From Dokdonella_A sp963834755 (GTDB lineage Bacteria > Pseudomonadota > Gammaproteobacteria > Xanthomonadales > Rhodanobacteraceae), in assembly GCA_963834755.1 (NCBI GenBank), contig CAWICQ010000010.1:62001-126000 (forward strand): a stretch of DNA of 64,000 bases. Direction: 5' to 3'. The translations under genes and the position numbers were made by a program. Numbering within the stretch: the stretch's first letter is position 1; every line of letters begins with the position of its first letter. The notes beneath the pieces are model-generated. The model saw only the letters and a list, made by a program, of their open reading frames with translations, was not told the origin of the DNA and did not search any database. This document shows, piece after piece, positions 8,760 to 17,597 of this stretch.

Positions 8760-10922
8760 TCAGACCGGATGCCGCCGCACCGCCGTGACAACCGCAAGCC
8801 GCCGCACGCGCCGCATCACGTCCGCAAGGTGCTTGCGGTTCTTCACTTCGATCGTGAAGAGCAGGATCGCCGAAACGCCGTCGCGCTCCTTGTACTCGAC
8901 GTTCTCGATGTTCGAACCCGCGTCGGCGATCGCAGCGGCGACCTGGGCGAGAACGCCGGGCCTGTTCGCCACTTCGATGCGCAGCTCGACCTTGTAATCG
9001 CCGCGGACGTTCGCGTCCCAGCCGATGTCGACGATGCGTTCGGGCGACTTGCGCAGCTCGGGCACGTTCGGGCATTCGAGGCGATGCACGACGATGCCCT
9101 TGCCGGCGGAGAGATAACCCATGATTTCGTCGCCCGGCACCGGATGGCAGCAGTTGCCGAACGAAAGCACACCGCGTTCGGCACCGGTGATCAGGATCTT
9201 CTCGTCGGTGTGCGCGCGCTTCTTGCGCGGCGCGGCGGGCTGCAAAGACGTCAACGCACGCGCCACCGCGTCGGGCATGCGGTTGCCCATTGCGATGTCG
9301 GCGAGAAGTTCCTCGAGCCGCTTGAACTTGCTGTCGGCGAGGTAGCGATCGAGCACCGCGTGCGGAATCGCTTCGAGCGAGCTTTCGAGCCCATCGAGCG
9401 CGCGATCGAGCATGCGGTGGCCGAAGTCGACCGCATCCTCATGCTGCAGATGTTTCAGATGCTGGCGGATCGCGGTGCGCGCGCGGCCCGAAACGACCCA
9501 TTCGAGCCACTGCGGGCTCGGCGCGGCCGACGGCGCGGTGATGATCTCCACGCTCTGCCCGCTGGCGAGGCGCGTGCGCAGCGGTACGAGTTTCTTGTCG
9601 ACGCGCGCGGCGACCGCGTGGTTGCCGACGTCGGTGTGGACGAAATACGCGAAATCGAGCGCGGTCGCGTTGCGCGGCAGCGCAAGAATTTCGCCGCGCG
9701 GCGTGAACAGGTAAACCTCGTCCGGGAACAGATCGACCTTGACGTTCTCGATGAACTCGAGCGACGACGGCGTCTGCGTCTCGCGATCGACCAGGCCCGA
9801 AACCCATTCGCGCGCGCGACTTTGCGCGCTGTTGGCCGGCGACGCGTCGGTCTTGTAGACCCAGTGCGCGGCGACACCGCGTTCGGCGACCGCGTCCATC
9901 TCTTCGGTGCGGATCTGGATCTCGATCGGCGCGCCGAACGGTCCGAACAGCACGGTGTGCAGCGATTGATAGCCGTTGGCCTTCGGAATCGCGATGAAAT
10001 CCTTGAAGCGTCCTTCGAGCGGTTTGTACAGCGCGTGCACCGCGCCGAGCGCCTGGTAGCAATGCGCGACGCTGTCGACGATGACGCGAAAACCGTACAC
10101 ATCCATCATCTGCGCGAACGATTTGTGTTCGCTCCTCATCTTCGAATAGATGCTGTAGGGCGACTTGATGCGGCTGACCACGCGATGCGAGATGCCTTCG
10201 CTGCCGAGTCGCGCGTCGAGTGCGTGCTCGATGCGCGCCATCGCTTCGCGACGGTTGCCGAGTGCCGCGCGAATGCGCGCGGCGATGACGCGATGACGAT
10301 CCGGATACAGCGCACGGAAGCCCAGGTCCTGCAATTCGGACTTGAAGCGGTTCATGCCGAGCCGCTGCGCGATCGGCGCGTAGATGTCGAGCGTTTCGCT
10401 GGCGATGCGGCGGCGCGATTCGGCATCGACCGCGCCGAGCGTGCGCATGTTGTGCAGGCGATCGGAGAGCTTGATCAGGATCACGCGCAGATCGCGCGCC
10501 ATCGCCAGCAGCATCTTGCGGAAGCTTTCGGCGGCGGCTTCCTGGCGACTCTGGAAGCGCACCTTGTCGAGCTTGGTGACGCCGTCGACGAGCTCGGTCA
10601 CCGTCGCGCCGAATTCGGCGGTGATCTGCTCGGAGGTGAGCTTGGTGTCTTCGAGCGTGTCGTGCAGGATCGCCGCGATGATCGTCTCGGCGTCCATGCC
10701 AAGCTCGGCGAGGATGCCGGCGACGGCGACCGGATGAGTGATGTACGGCTCGCCGCTCTTGCGCGTCTGCCCTTCGTGGGCGAGCGCGCCGACTTCATAC
10801 GCGCGGCGCACGCGCGCGACCTGTTCGGGCGACAGATAAGCGGAAAGGCGTTGCTCGAGCCCGCGCACGTCGGCGGGCGGCGGATTGGCCGATGCAGCTC
10901 GGGCGGTCAGGGCCGCGCTCAT
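8760..10922 (-). CDS. spoT: Bifunctional (p)ppGpp synthetase/hydrolase SpoT
   Basis: A 720-residue RelA/SpoT homologue controlling the stringent response. The N-terminal HD hydrolase domain is active by sequence: ITHPVAVAGI supplies the first His and HDTLED (87-92) the metal-binding HD pair. The synthetase domain includes YSIYSKMRSEHKSF and RFKDFIAIPKANGYQSLHT. A TGS domain follows (EVYLFTPRGEILALP), then a C-terminal ACT domain beginning near VELRIEVANRPGVLA. Hydrolase and synthetase motifs are both intact, so this is the bifunctional type. The start at 10922 lies 73 bp after rpoZ, consistent with the usual rpoZ-spoT operon. RelA would be expected elsewhere in the genome. Confidence 0.96.
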   Translation of the reverse strand: MSAALTARAASANPPPADVRGLEQRLSAYLSPEQVARVRRAYEVGALAHEGQTRKSGEPYITHPVAVAGILAELGMDAETIIAAILHDTLEDTKLTSEQITAEFGATVTELVDGVTKLDKVRFQSRQEAAAESFRKMLLAMARDLRVILIKLSDRLHNMRTLGAVDAESRRRIASETLDIYAPIAQRLGMNRFKSELQDLGFRALYPDRHRVIAARIRAALGNRREAMARIEHALDARLGSEGISHRVVSRIKSPYSIYSKMRSEHKSFAQMMDVYGFRVIVDSVAHCYQALGAVHALYKPLEGRFKDFIAIPKANGYQSLHTVLFGPFGAPIEIQIRTEEMDAVAERGVAAHWVYKTDASPANSAQSRAREWVSGLVDRETQTPSSLEFIENVKVDLFPDEVYLFTPRGEILALPRNATALDFAYFVHTDVGNHAVAARVDKKLVPLRTRLASGQSVEIITAPSAAPSPQWLEWVVSGRARTAIRQHLKHLQHEDAVDFGHRMLDRALDGLESSLEAIPHAVLDRYLADSKFKRLEELLADIAMGNRMPDAVARALTSLQPAAPRKKRAHTDEKILITGAERGVLSFGNCCHPVPGDEIMGYLSAGKGIVVHRLECPNVPELRKSPERIVDIGWDANVRGDYKVELRIEVANRPGVLAQVAAAIADAGSNIENVEYKERDGVSAILLFTIEVKNRKHLADVMRRVRRLAVVTAVRRHPV

Positions 10923-10995
10923 AGCCGCCTCGCTGCCGCGGCCGGTCAGGCCGCTCCGCGCGAGGCCGCCGTACAGAGCTGGCGGTGTCGCATCA

Positions 10996-11289
10996 TCACA
11001 AGTCGTCGCCGCCCTTGGACAGGTCGTCGTCGACTTCGGCGGCGGCCCATTCGAGTGCTTCGCGCTCCTTCTTTTCCTTTTCCTGCTTGTCGATCTCGTC
11101 GATCATCGCCTGATCAACCTTGCGCTCGGCGATCTCGCGGAGTGCAATGACGGTCGGCTTGTCGTTGTCGCTGACAACGGCGGCCTGAGCGCCCTTGGCG
11201 ACCTGACGCGCCCGCTTGGTCGCCATCAGGACGAGCTCGAAGCGGTTGTTCACCACCTCGAGGCAATCTTCAACGGTAATACGTGCCAT
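10996..11289 (-). CDS. rpoZ: DNA-directed RNA polymerase omega subunit
   Basis: A 97-residue small subunit that helps fold and stabilise the beta' subunit and forms one ppGpp-binding site on RNA polymerase in proteobacteria. The sequence MARITVEDCLEVVNNRFELV, followed by ATKRARQVAKG and a DKPTVIALREIA segment, is diagnostic. The C-terminus is acidic. rpoZ sits upstream of spoT as usual, but here it is parted from gmk: the mla genes occupy the space between rpoZ and gmk. rpoZ therefore needs its own promoter in the 266 bp before 11555. I did not find clear boxes there. Confidence 0.96.
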   Translation of the reverse strand: MARITVEDCLEVVNNRFELVLMATKRARQVAKGAQAAVVSDNDKPTVIALREIAERKVDQAMIDEIDKQEKEKKEREALEWAAAEVDDDLSKGGDDL

Positions 11290-11555
11290 TTCTACGTGTC
11301 TCCAACCAAAATCGAAGTCAATTCATGACGTTAGATATTGGGTCATTGTAGCCCTTCGCAATTGTGCAGTGCAAACAAGCCGAGAATCGGCTCGCTCGGC
11401 CGATCCGCGGAGGGCGGCGCGAGCGCCGAAGGCGATGAATCGCCATTCAAATTTCATTTATGTTATGGCCATGGCTTTTCGCGTAGCCTTGCCTTGCGGG
11501 GACGCACCATACTGACAAGGACGAACGCGCGGCGCGCCGCCTTCGAACACTGCCA

Positions 11556-12386
11556 ATGCGACCGATCGACTTACGAAATGGCCTGAGAGCAGGCCTGCAC
11601 GGACTGTTTGTGCCTGCCTTGATGGTGCTCGCGCTTGCCGGTTGCGCGGTCGCCAATCCGCGCAGCGACGATCCGTGGGAAGGTTTCAACCGCAAGATGT
11701 ACGCGTTCAACGACGTCGCCGACCGCGCGGTGATCCGCCCGGTCGCGGTCGGCTATCGCAAAGTCACGTCGTCCGACGTGCGACGCGTGGTCAGCAATTT
11801 CTATTCGAACGTGAAGATGCCGATCACGATCGCCAACAACGTGCTGCAGGGCGATCCGCTGCGTGCCGCTCGCAACACCGGACGCTTCGTCGTGAACACC
11901 ACGCTCGGCTTCGCTGGCCTGTTCGATCCGGCGAGCGAAATGGAGCTGCCGCTCGACGAAACCGATTTCGGCGTGACGCTGGCGAAATGGGGCGTGCCGG
12001 ATGGTCCGTATGTCGTGCTGCCGCTCGTTGGGTCGACCTCGGTGCGTGATTTCTGGCGCCTGCCGGTCGATCGGTATTTCGATCCCTTGAGCTGGTACGC
12101 CAACGAACACGACTTCGAGTACAACCTCGAGTACCTGCCGAACGTCTTCTATCTCGTCACGCTGCGCGCGCGTGGCGTCGACGCAGAAGGTCTGCTCGAA
12201 GGCGTCTTCGACCCATACGTGTTCTACCGCGACGCGTACCGGCAGCGCCGACTCTACGAAATCTACGACGGCCAGCCGCCGGCCGATGTCATCGAGCAGA
12301 TGCAGGGCGCGAACGACGAAGACATCGACAAGCTACTCGACGAGCAGCATCAGTACGAGAAGAAACACCCGCCGCAGCGCGAGTGA
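11556..12386 (+). CDS. mlaA: MlaA (VacJ) outer-membrane lipoprotein, phospholipid transport
   Basis: MlaA sits in the inner leaflet of the outer membrane and removes mislocalised phospholipids, passing them to periplasmic MlaC for retrograde transport. The 276-residue protein starts with a short basic N-region, a hydrophobic stretch and the lipobox LAGC, with the modified Cys at residue 30. The mature part has the family hallmarks DPWEGFNRKMYAFND, FYSNVKMPITIANN and GRFVVNTTLGFAGLFDPA. The helix beginning DETDFGVTLAKWGV and the tail are also typical. It is transcribed toward the mlaFEDCB operon on the other strand (47 bp between the ends), so all Mla components are in one place, although not in one transcript. 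Confidence 0.95.
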   Translation: MRPIDLRNGLRAGLHGLFVPALMVLALAGCAVANPRSDDPWEGFNRKMYAFNDVADRAVIRPVAVGYRKVTSSDVRRVVSNFYSNVKMPITIANNVLQGDPLRAARNTGRFVVNTTLGFAGLFDPASEMELPLDETDFGVTLAKWGVPDGPYVVLPLVGSTSVRDFWRLPVDRYFDPLSWYANEHDFEYNLEYLPNVFYLVTLRARGVDAEGLLEGVFDPYVFYRDAYRQRRLYEIYDGQPPADVIEQMQGANDEDIDKLLDEQHQYEKKHPPQRE

Positions 12387-12432
12387 GGCATGCTTCGCGA
12401 GTGAGGCGCGCGCATCGAGCGCGCGCCTTGCG

Positions 12433-12765
12433 CTATCCGCCTGTTCGGGCGAAACCCAGCAATGGTTCCGCGTCGCAAAGATGCGCCAGTGCCTTCAAAC
12501 CCGCCGGCGCATTGGTGAAACGCAGCCGCACGCGACGGAACGCCGCGGCGGCGGCCCAGATCAGCAGCACGCCCAGCGTCGCGCTGTCCGGGCGCGTCAA
12601 ACCGTGGAGATCGACCGTCAGATCCGAATCGCCGCCGATCACTTCATTCGTACGCGCCACGCCTTCGCTCGCATTGGCGAACCCGATCTCGCCGTTCACG
12701 CGCACGTTTTGCGCATCGACGCGCTCAATGCGCCAGGTAGTGTTCGCATTCGAGCTCGCGCTCAC
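12433..12765 (-). CDS. mlaB: MlaB-like STAS domain protein
   Basis: A 110-residue cytoplasmic STAS-domain protein. MlaB binds the MlaF ATPase and is needed for stability and activity of the MlaFEDB transporter. The segment DLTVDLHGLTRPDSATLGVLL carries the typical STAS pattern in which an Asp-Ser-Ala stretch begins the contact helix. The GTG start at 12765 overlaps the mlaC stop (GTGA), which suggests translational coupling and supports the start choice. The sequence is diverged, as MlaB proteins usually are; the assignment rests strongly on position at the end of mlaFEDC. Confidence 0.88.
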   Translation of the reverse strand: MSASSNANTTWRIERVDAQNVRVNGEIGFANASEGVARTNEVIGGDSDLTVDLHGLTRPDSATLGVLLIWAAAAAFRRVRLRFTNAPAGLKALAHLCDAEPLLGFARTGG

Positions 12766-13405
12766 TTGCCGCCCTTCTGTTCTTGCTCCATCGTCTCCAG
12801 CGTCTTCTCGCCCTGCGTTTCGAGGCGGGTGATCAGTGCGTCGAGGCTCGACTTGGCGATCTCGGCGCCGACCTGGTTGCGGTAGTTGGTGATGTAGGAA
12901 ATGCCTTCGATGATCACGTCGTAGGCTTTCCAGCGCCGTCCTGGGTCTTGCGGAACGCGTAGTCGACCGGCAGCGTCTTGCCGTCGTCGAGCACGACTTC
13001 GGTGCGCACGATCGTGCGCTTGTCGTTGAGATCGCCCTTGGACGGAAGCACGCGCACGCGGCCGCGCGTGTAGTTGAGCAAACCTTCCGCGTACCGATGC
13101 GCGATCGAGTTGTAGAACGCCTTGGCGAAGCGCGCGCGCTGCTCGGGCGTCGAGGTGCGCGCGGACTGGCCGAGCACGAGGATCGACGCGTAGTCGATGT
13201 CGAAATGCGGCAGCAGAATGCCGTCGATCAGCTTGATGAGCTTTTCGCGATCGTTCTTGAGCTCGGCCTGATGGCCTTCGACCGCCTTGCCGAGATCGTC
13301 CGCGATGCCCTGCACGACCTGATCGGGCGTGACGTCCGCGCGTGCGTCGATGCTCGCCGCGAAGCCGATGGCGAGGGCGAACGCGAAACCGAAAATGCGC
13401 AACAT
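12762..13405 (-). CDS. mlaC: MlaC periplasmic phospholipid-binding protein (one frame jump)
   Basis: MlaC shuttles phospholipid between MlaA at the outer membrane and MlaD at the inner membrane. The N-terminus is a signal peptide (MLRIFGFAFALAIGF, cleavage after about ARA at residue 23). The mature part has the Tol_tol_Ttg2 pattern with DGILLPHFDIDYAS and ARFAKAFYNSIAHRYAEGLL. After TQDG near 12935-12940 the frame is lost by what looks like one missing base. In the next frame the protein continues WKAYDVIIEGISYITNYR and ends in EQEQKGGK. The gap to mlaD is 10 bp and mlaB overlaps the end. The clean continuation argues for a sequencing indel, not a dead gene. Confidence 0.9.
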
Positions 13406-13415
13406 GAAAACGCTC

Positions 13416-13947
13416 CTAGTGCTTGGTGTCCGGGTTTCGGCCCGTTGTCCTGTTTGGGCGCGTTGGCATCCTGCGCGTCGGCGGGTTTCTGCGGCCCGCC
13501 GCTGACCAGGAACTTGCCGATCAGGTCCTCGAGCTGGATCGACGACTGCGTCAGCACGAATTCATCGCCGTCCTTGAATGCCTGCGGCGAGCCGCCGGGC
13601 TGGATCGAAACGTACTGGTCACCCAATAAACCACTGGTGAATATCGCGGCCGCGGAATCGTCCGGCAGGTCCTTGTAGCGCTGATCGACCGACAGCAGCA
13701 CGTTCGCATCGAGTTTGGTCGGATCAAGATCGATCGCCTTCACCGATCCGATGCGCACGCCGGCGATCTTGACCGGCGCGCGCAGCTTGAGCTGGCCGAC
13801 GTTGTTGAAATGCGCCTTCAGCGTATAGCTCGGGCCCTGCTGGAAATTGGCGATGGATGTCGTCTGCGTCGCGAGATAAGCGAGCGCCGCGAAACCAAGC
13901 ACGATGAAGAGGCCGGTACCGATCTGGTAGGAACGTCGTTGTGTCAC
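13416..13947 (-). CDS. mlaD: MlaD, MCE-domain substrate-binding subunit (one frame jump near the end)
   Basis: MlaD is a membrane-anchored MCE protein whose hexameric ring forms the lipid channel of the MlaFEDB transporter. The protein has an N-terminal transmembrane helix (about residues 8-28), then a single MCE domain: YTLKAHFNNVGQLKLRAPVK, GVRIGSVKAI, SGLLGDQYVSIQPGG. A flexible Pro/Gln/Asp tail follows. One extra base near 13431 shifts the frame; correcting it gives the ending KPDTKH and TAG, 10 bp before mlaC, at about 176 residues. That is slightly longer than E. coli MlaD and normal for Xanthomonadales. Confidence 0.9.
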
Positions 13948-13957
13948 GGTCTCGCCC

Positions 13958-14750
13958 TCACATCAGGAATGCAGTCATCACGAAATCGAGCGCGAGCACG
14001 ACGATCGACGAGAACACGACCGTTCGCGTCGTCGCGTAGGCCACGCCTTCGCTGGTCGGCGGCGTCGTGTAGCCCTGGAACACGGCGATCAACGCCACGA
14101 CCGCGCCGAACGCACAGCTTTTCCAGACACCGTTGACCACGTCCTTCCAGACATCCACGCTCGAGGTCATGTTCGACCAGAACGTGCCGTTGTCGAGACC
14201 GAGCCAGGTCACGCCGACGAGATGCGCACCGAAGATGCCGAGCGCATTGAAGACGCACGCCAGCACCGGCATCGCGACGACGCCGGCGATAAAGCGCGGC
14301 GCGGCGACATAGGCCATCGGATCGACCGCCATCATCTCCATCGCGGCGAGCTGGTCGGTCGCGCGCATCAGGCCGATCTCGGCGGTGACCGAAGTGCCGG
14401 CGCGGCCGGCAAACAGGAGCGCCGTCACGACCGGACCGAGCTCGCGATACAGCGACAGCGAAACGACCGTGCCGAGCGCCGCGGTGCCGCCGAAGATCGA
14501 CAGCACGTAATAAAGCTGCAGCCCGAGCACCATGCCGACGAACAAGCCCGCAGGTCATGATGATGACGAGACTCATCGCACCGACGAACCAGATCTGGCG
14601 GATCGTCTCCTTGAAATGACGAAGACTTTTCGGAATCGCCGCCAGGATCGCGATCAGGAACAGACCGCACGCGCCGACCTGCGCGAGCGCATCGCCGAGC
14701 ATCGACGGTTGGGTGCGCGGCGCGTTTTGCGGTTTCTGCACGCTGCTCAT
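13958..14750 (-). CDS. mlaE: MlaE permease of the phospholipid ABC transporter (one frame jump)
   Basis: MlaE is the inner-membrane permease of the Mla transporter. The start at 14750 (MSSVQKPQ) overlaps the end of mlaF (ATGA). The N-terminal part contains an amphipathic helix and SLRHFKETIRQIWFVGAMSL. After MTCGL near 14549 one extra G breaks the frame, and the protein resumes FVGMVLGLQLYYVLSIFGG. The rest shows the MlaE signature VTALLFAGRAGTSVTAEIG and several hydrophobic helices, ending VMTAFLM. The reconstructed length is about 263 residues, as expected. Five to six membrane helices are apparent. Confidence 0.91.
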
Positions 14751-15577
14751 GACGAAGATGCCGGGAAGCCGAGATCGAGCGCGTAATCGCGCGCCGGATA
14801 ATGGAACGGCACCGGGCCGTCCGCTTCGCCGCCGAAGAACTGCTTGGTCCACGGCGAATCGCCGCGCGCAAGCTCGGCGGGCGTTCCTTGCGCGGCGATC
14901 TTGCCGCCGGCGATCAGGTACACGTGATCGACGACGCGCGAGACCGCGGCGAATTCATGTGCGACGAGAATGCTGGTGATGCCGAGCGTGTCGTTGAGCG
15001 TGCGGATCAAGCGCAGCACCTGGTTGAGCGCGATCGGATCGAGGCCGACGAACGGCTCGTCGTAAAGAATCAGCATCGGATCGCGCACGATCGCGCGCGC
15101 CAGCGCGACGCGCCGCGCCATGCCGCCGGATAATTCGCTCGGCATCAACTCCGCGGCGCCGCGCAGACCGACCGCCTGCAGCTTGGTCAGCACGATATTG
15201 CGCACCAGATCTTCCGGCAGGTTCAAGTGCTGACGCAGCGGGAACGCGATGTTCTCGAACACGCTGAAGTCGGTCAGCAGCGCGGAATTCTGGAACAGGA
15301 AACCGATCTTTTCGCGGAGGTCAAACAGCTCGTTGCGCGACAGCGTCGGCACGTTGCGGCCATCGACGCGGATCTCGCCGGCGTCGGGCAAAAGCTGGCC
15401 GGTGATATGACGCAGCAAGGTCGTCTTGCCGGTGCCGCTCGGTCCCATGATCGCGGTGATCTTGCCGCGCGCGATATCGAGATCGATGCCGTCGAAGATG
15501 ACCTTGCCGCCGAGCGCGGTGCGCAGGCCGCGCACTTCGATCATGGCCGGGCCGGCGGCTTTGGGAGTTTCGATCAC
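14747..15577 (-). CDS. mlaF: MlaF ATPase of the phospholipid ABC transporter
   Basis: The cytoplasmic ABC subunit that powers MlaFEDB. The 276-residue protein carries Walker A GPSGTGKT (45-52), a Q-loop in FLFQNSALL, the ABC signature LSGGMARR (from 149), Walker B LILYDEP (169-175) and the switch His in LVAHEF. The C-terminal extension after about 245 is the part that in MlaF reaches across the dimer and is needed with MlaB. It is the first gene of mlaFEDCB, with ATGA overlap into mlaE. The promoter must lie in the 89 bp between it and gmk; none was obvious. Confidence 0.96.
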   Translation of the reverse strand: MIETPKAAGPAMIEVRGLRTALGGKVIFDGIDLDIARGKITAIMGPSGTGKTTLLRHITGQLLPDAGEIRVDGRNVPTLSRNELFDLREKIGFLFQNSALLTDFSVFENIAFPLRQHLNLPEDLVRNIVLTKLQAVGLRGAAELMPSELSGGMARRVALARAIVRDPMLILYDEPFVGLDPIALNQVLRLIRTLNDTLGITSILVAHEFAAVSRVVDHVYLIAGGKIAAQGTPAELARGDSPWTKQFFGGEADGPVPFHYPARDYALDLGFPASSS

Positions 15578-15666
15578 GCGGGTTCGTTCCGATCCTGACC
15601 GCTGAATGCGCGGCGGCCTACCTTAGCCGAAGCGCTGGCGCGGGTGCCAGCGCCGGACGGGACGGT

Positions 15667-16284
15667 TCATGCGGGTTTCAGCAGATCCCCGATCAAGGCC
15701 GCATGCCGCATCATTTGCGCTTCGCGGCGCAGGCGGCGCGTGGTGACGATCGCGCGCAGATCAGCGAGCGCATCGGCGAATTGATCGTTGACGATGATGT
15801 AGTCGAAATCGCCGGCGTGCGCGATTTCCTCGCGCGAATCGGCGAGACGGCGCGCGATCGTCGCCGCGTTGTCCGCCGCGCGCGTGCGCAGGCGGCGTTC
15901 GAGCTCTTCGCGCGACGGCGGCAGGATGAACACGCTGACACAATCCGGCTGCGCCTTTCGCACCTGACGCGCGCCTTGCCAGTCGATCTCGAGCAACACG
16001 TCGCCGCCTTCGGCGAGCAGCGGCTCGACGGCGCTGCGCGCGGTGCCCTTGAGATCGCCGTGCACATTCGCGTGCTCGTAGAACGCGCCGGCCATCACCA
16101 TGCGCTCGAAGATCTCGCGCGAAACGAAGTGATAGTGCTTGCCGTCGACTTCGCCGGGCCGCGGCAGGCGCGACGTGTACGACACCGAAAGACGGATCCC
16201 CGGCTCGCGTTCGAGCAGCGCGTTGACCAGGCTCGTCTTGCCCGAGCCGGAAGGTGCCGCGACGATGTAGAGCGTGCCTCTCAT
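15667..16284 (-). CDS. gmk: Guanylate kinase
   Basis: Phosphorylates GMP to GDP in nucleotide metabolism. The 205-residue frame has the P-loop APSGSGKTS near residue 9, the GMP-binding segment SVSYTSRLPRPGEVDGKHYHFVS, and GDVLLEIDWQGARQV with the conserved acidic residue. The lid RRLRTRAADNAATI follows. In most relatives gmk directly precedes rpoZ-spoT; here the mla operon comes between them and it points into mlaF on the same strand, so read-through could supply mla. Length and motifs are normal. Confidence 0.97.
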   Translation of the reverse strand: MRGTLYIVAAPSGSGKTSLVNALLEREPGIRLSVSYTSRLPRPGEVDGKHYHFVSREIFERMVMAGAFYEHANVHGDLKGTARSAVEPLLAEGGDVLLEIDWQGARQVRKAQPDCVSVFILPPSREELERRLRTRAADNAATIARRLADSREEIAHAGDFDYIIVNDQFADALADLRAIVTTRRLRREAQMMRHAALIGDLLKPA

Positions 16285-16688
16285 CGCGAGCCGCTATCGC
16301 CGGGGCCTCGGCCGGCAGGCCTTGCCTGTTGAGACGGATTGTCGATCGTCATGACATCTCACCGATTCGCGCAAAGTTAGCAGAAACCTCGTTCGGAAAC
16401 CGCCGCCCGGCGTGCTTGTGCCGCGACGGCGAGCGCGATGCCCGAGTCCGCCACCCACGGATGCATCGACAAGTGTCGCGTGATCCAAGGGAATGAGCAG
16501 GTCGCCATAGGTGCACAGGCACCGGCACAGCTGCGTTACCGCTCTGCGGCTTGGGAATGAATGCCGCCTGTCGGCTTAAAGCCCATAGATCAGGTGGGTT
16601 CATCCGGTGACCGTAGTCTCGCGGGCGGGAACCACGAGCACGTCTATCTTGACGGCGCGTAACGTTTTCCGATGCACACGGAGAATCC
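16285..16688. other. Gene-poor stretch between gmk and the secreted-protein gene
   Basis: About 400 bp without a convincing gene. It should contain the divergent promoters of gmk (minus) and the secreted protein (plus). Base composition is lower in GC than the neighbours. Short open frames here have no start signal, no matching codon pattern and no recognisable product. Confidence 0.45.
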
Positions 16689-17081
16689 ATGAACATGCGC
16701 CACGGCTTCATCACATTGACAGTACTAGCGATCGGTTTTGCGGCGGCCTTGCCGGCTATGGCCCAGCAGACGACCGAGACCACTACTGTTACTACGGTCC
16801 AAAAGGGTCATCATCGCTACGTCTACTATGGCGATCACGACATCTACTTTGCGCCAGAGAGCAAGACCTACTACTGGCAGGAAGGCAACGAGTGGCGATC
16901 GGGCATGGAGCTGCCACAGTCCAGCCGCAGGTACATCACGACAGGCGGCGTGGATATCGATCTCGATACGGAACGTCCGTACGAGCGCAACGAGTGGGTC
17001 GTAAAGCATTACAAGCACGGCGTTGAGCACGATGACGGCGTTGAGCACGATGACGGCAATCGCGATCACGATCATCGCTGA
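16689..17081 (+). CDS. Small exported protein with a His/Asp-rich repeat tail
   Basis: A 130-residue protein with a clear Sec signal peptide (MNMRHGFITLTVLAIGFAAA, cleavage probably after AMA at about 25). The mature part is a Thr-rich linker, then a compact domain containing RYVYYGDHDIYFAPESKTYYW and a Trp-rich stretch, and finally a tail where HGVEHDDG is tandemly repeated before NRDHDHR. The domain resembles small periplasmic proteins of unknown role with YVYYxxxxIYY patterns. The tail could bind divalent metal; that is a guess from composition only. A strong intrinsic terminator follows at 17133-17164, so it is a single-gene unit. Codon use and GC are lower than neighbours, in an island separating gmk from yicC. 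Confidence 0.8.
   Translation: MNMRHGFITLTVLAIGFAAALPAMAQQTTETTTVTTVQKGHHRYVYYGDHDIYFAPESKTYYWQEGNEWRSGMELPQSSRRYITTGGVDIDLDTERPYERNEWVVKHYKHGVEHDDGVEHDDGNRDHDHR
17019..17054 (+). repeat. Two perfect 18-bp tandem repeats inside the secreted-protein gene
   Basis: The unit GGCGTTGAGCACGATGAC occurs at 17019-17036 and again at 17037-17054, coding for the duplicated GVEHDD. A partial third unit follows. Perfect identity at DNA level points to recent slippage. Confidence 0.9.
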
Positions 17082-17132
17082 GCGGCTGACCTTTCCTTGC
17101 ATCAAGCGGCGTTCCGCGGCAGCAAGTGCAAA

Positions 17133-17164
17133 ACCGGTGGCTGACTTAGCCGCCGGTCTTTTTT
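17133..17164 (+). terminator. Rho-independent terminator
   Basis: ACCGGTGGCT pairs with AGCCGCCGGT (one G-T wobble) around a 5-nt loop, followed by a C and six T residues. It lies 52 bp after the stop of the secreted-protein gene. Confidence 0.88.
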
Positions 17165-17316
17165 CGGCAACGAGGCGCGTGGAACAAGCCATCGTGCCGG
17201 ACGGAAATCGATAGCGCGCTGTCGCTCCCTGACGTCGAAGCGTGTTCAGCGCTGATGGAAGTTGGCTACCGTTCGCGCGTAGTCGTTGCAAAAACAAGTA
17301 AAGAACAGCGGTTGCC

Positions 17317-17526
17317 GTGAAGACGTTCGTCGACACGGCTACGTTGCCAGCAAACGCCTATCATGTGACGTTGGTTGCGCCGGCAGGCAGTTCACGAGGC
17401 ACGATGCAATGGCAGGGCAGCGACGGCGGCAAATCGGTGACCTATGATCACGACCCCGACGCCACCATGCAACGCCGGCTGGAAGTTGGGCTTCTCACGC
17501 TCCTTCCGATCGAGGAGCTGCTTTAA
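17317..17526 (+). pseudogene. C-terminal remnant of a ClsC/YmdC-type phospholipase D family protein
   Basis: A 69-codon open frame whose product, including TLPANAYHVTL, an acidic YDHDPD stretch and the terminal LLTLLPIEELL, matches the extreme C-terminus of the ClsC-like cardiolipin synthase family, which characteristically ends in a hydrophobic LLPIExxL. The two HKD catalytic motifs and the whole N-terminal 400 or so residues are absent, and no upstream frame supplies them. The nominal start at 17317 has no clear ribosome-binding site. I read it as the leftover of a deleted gene. Recognition is from memory of the family C-terminus, so moderate confidence. Confidence 0.6.
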
Positions 17527-17597
17527 GCCGCGTTGGCTTCCAACCCGAGCGCGTGCGCATTCAATAACCTTGGGGCCTTCACCGGCCGCGGAGATGA

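Noticed and set aside
8703..11150. 815-codon plus-strand frame opposite spoT and rpoZ
   Set aside because: Covers two certain genes in antisense and shows no domain of its own.
12914..13405. mlaC as a true pseudogene
   Set aside because: The remaining domain continues perfectly after a single-base correction, and the neighbouring envelope genes show the same kind of jumps, so an indel error is more likely.
16294..16488. Short minus-strand frame with DHATLVDASVGG, faintly like an IS5-type transposase
   Set aside because: Only a few residues resemble the family; no inverted terminal repeats or further transposase motifs are nearby.
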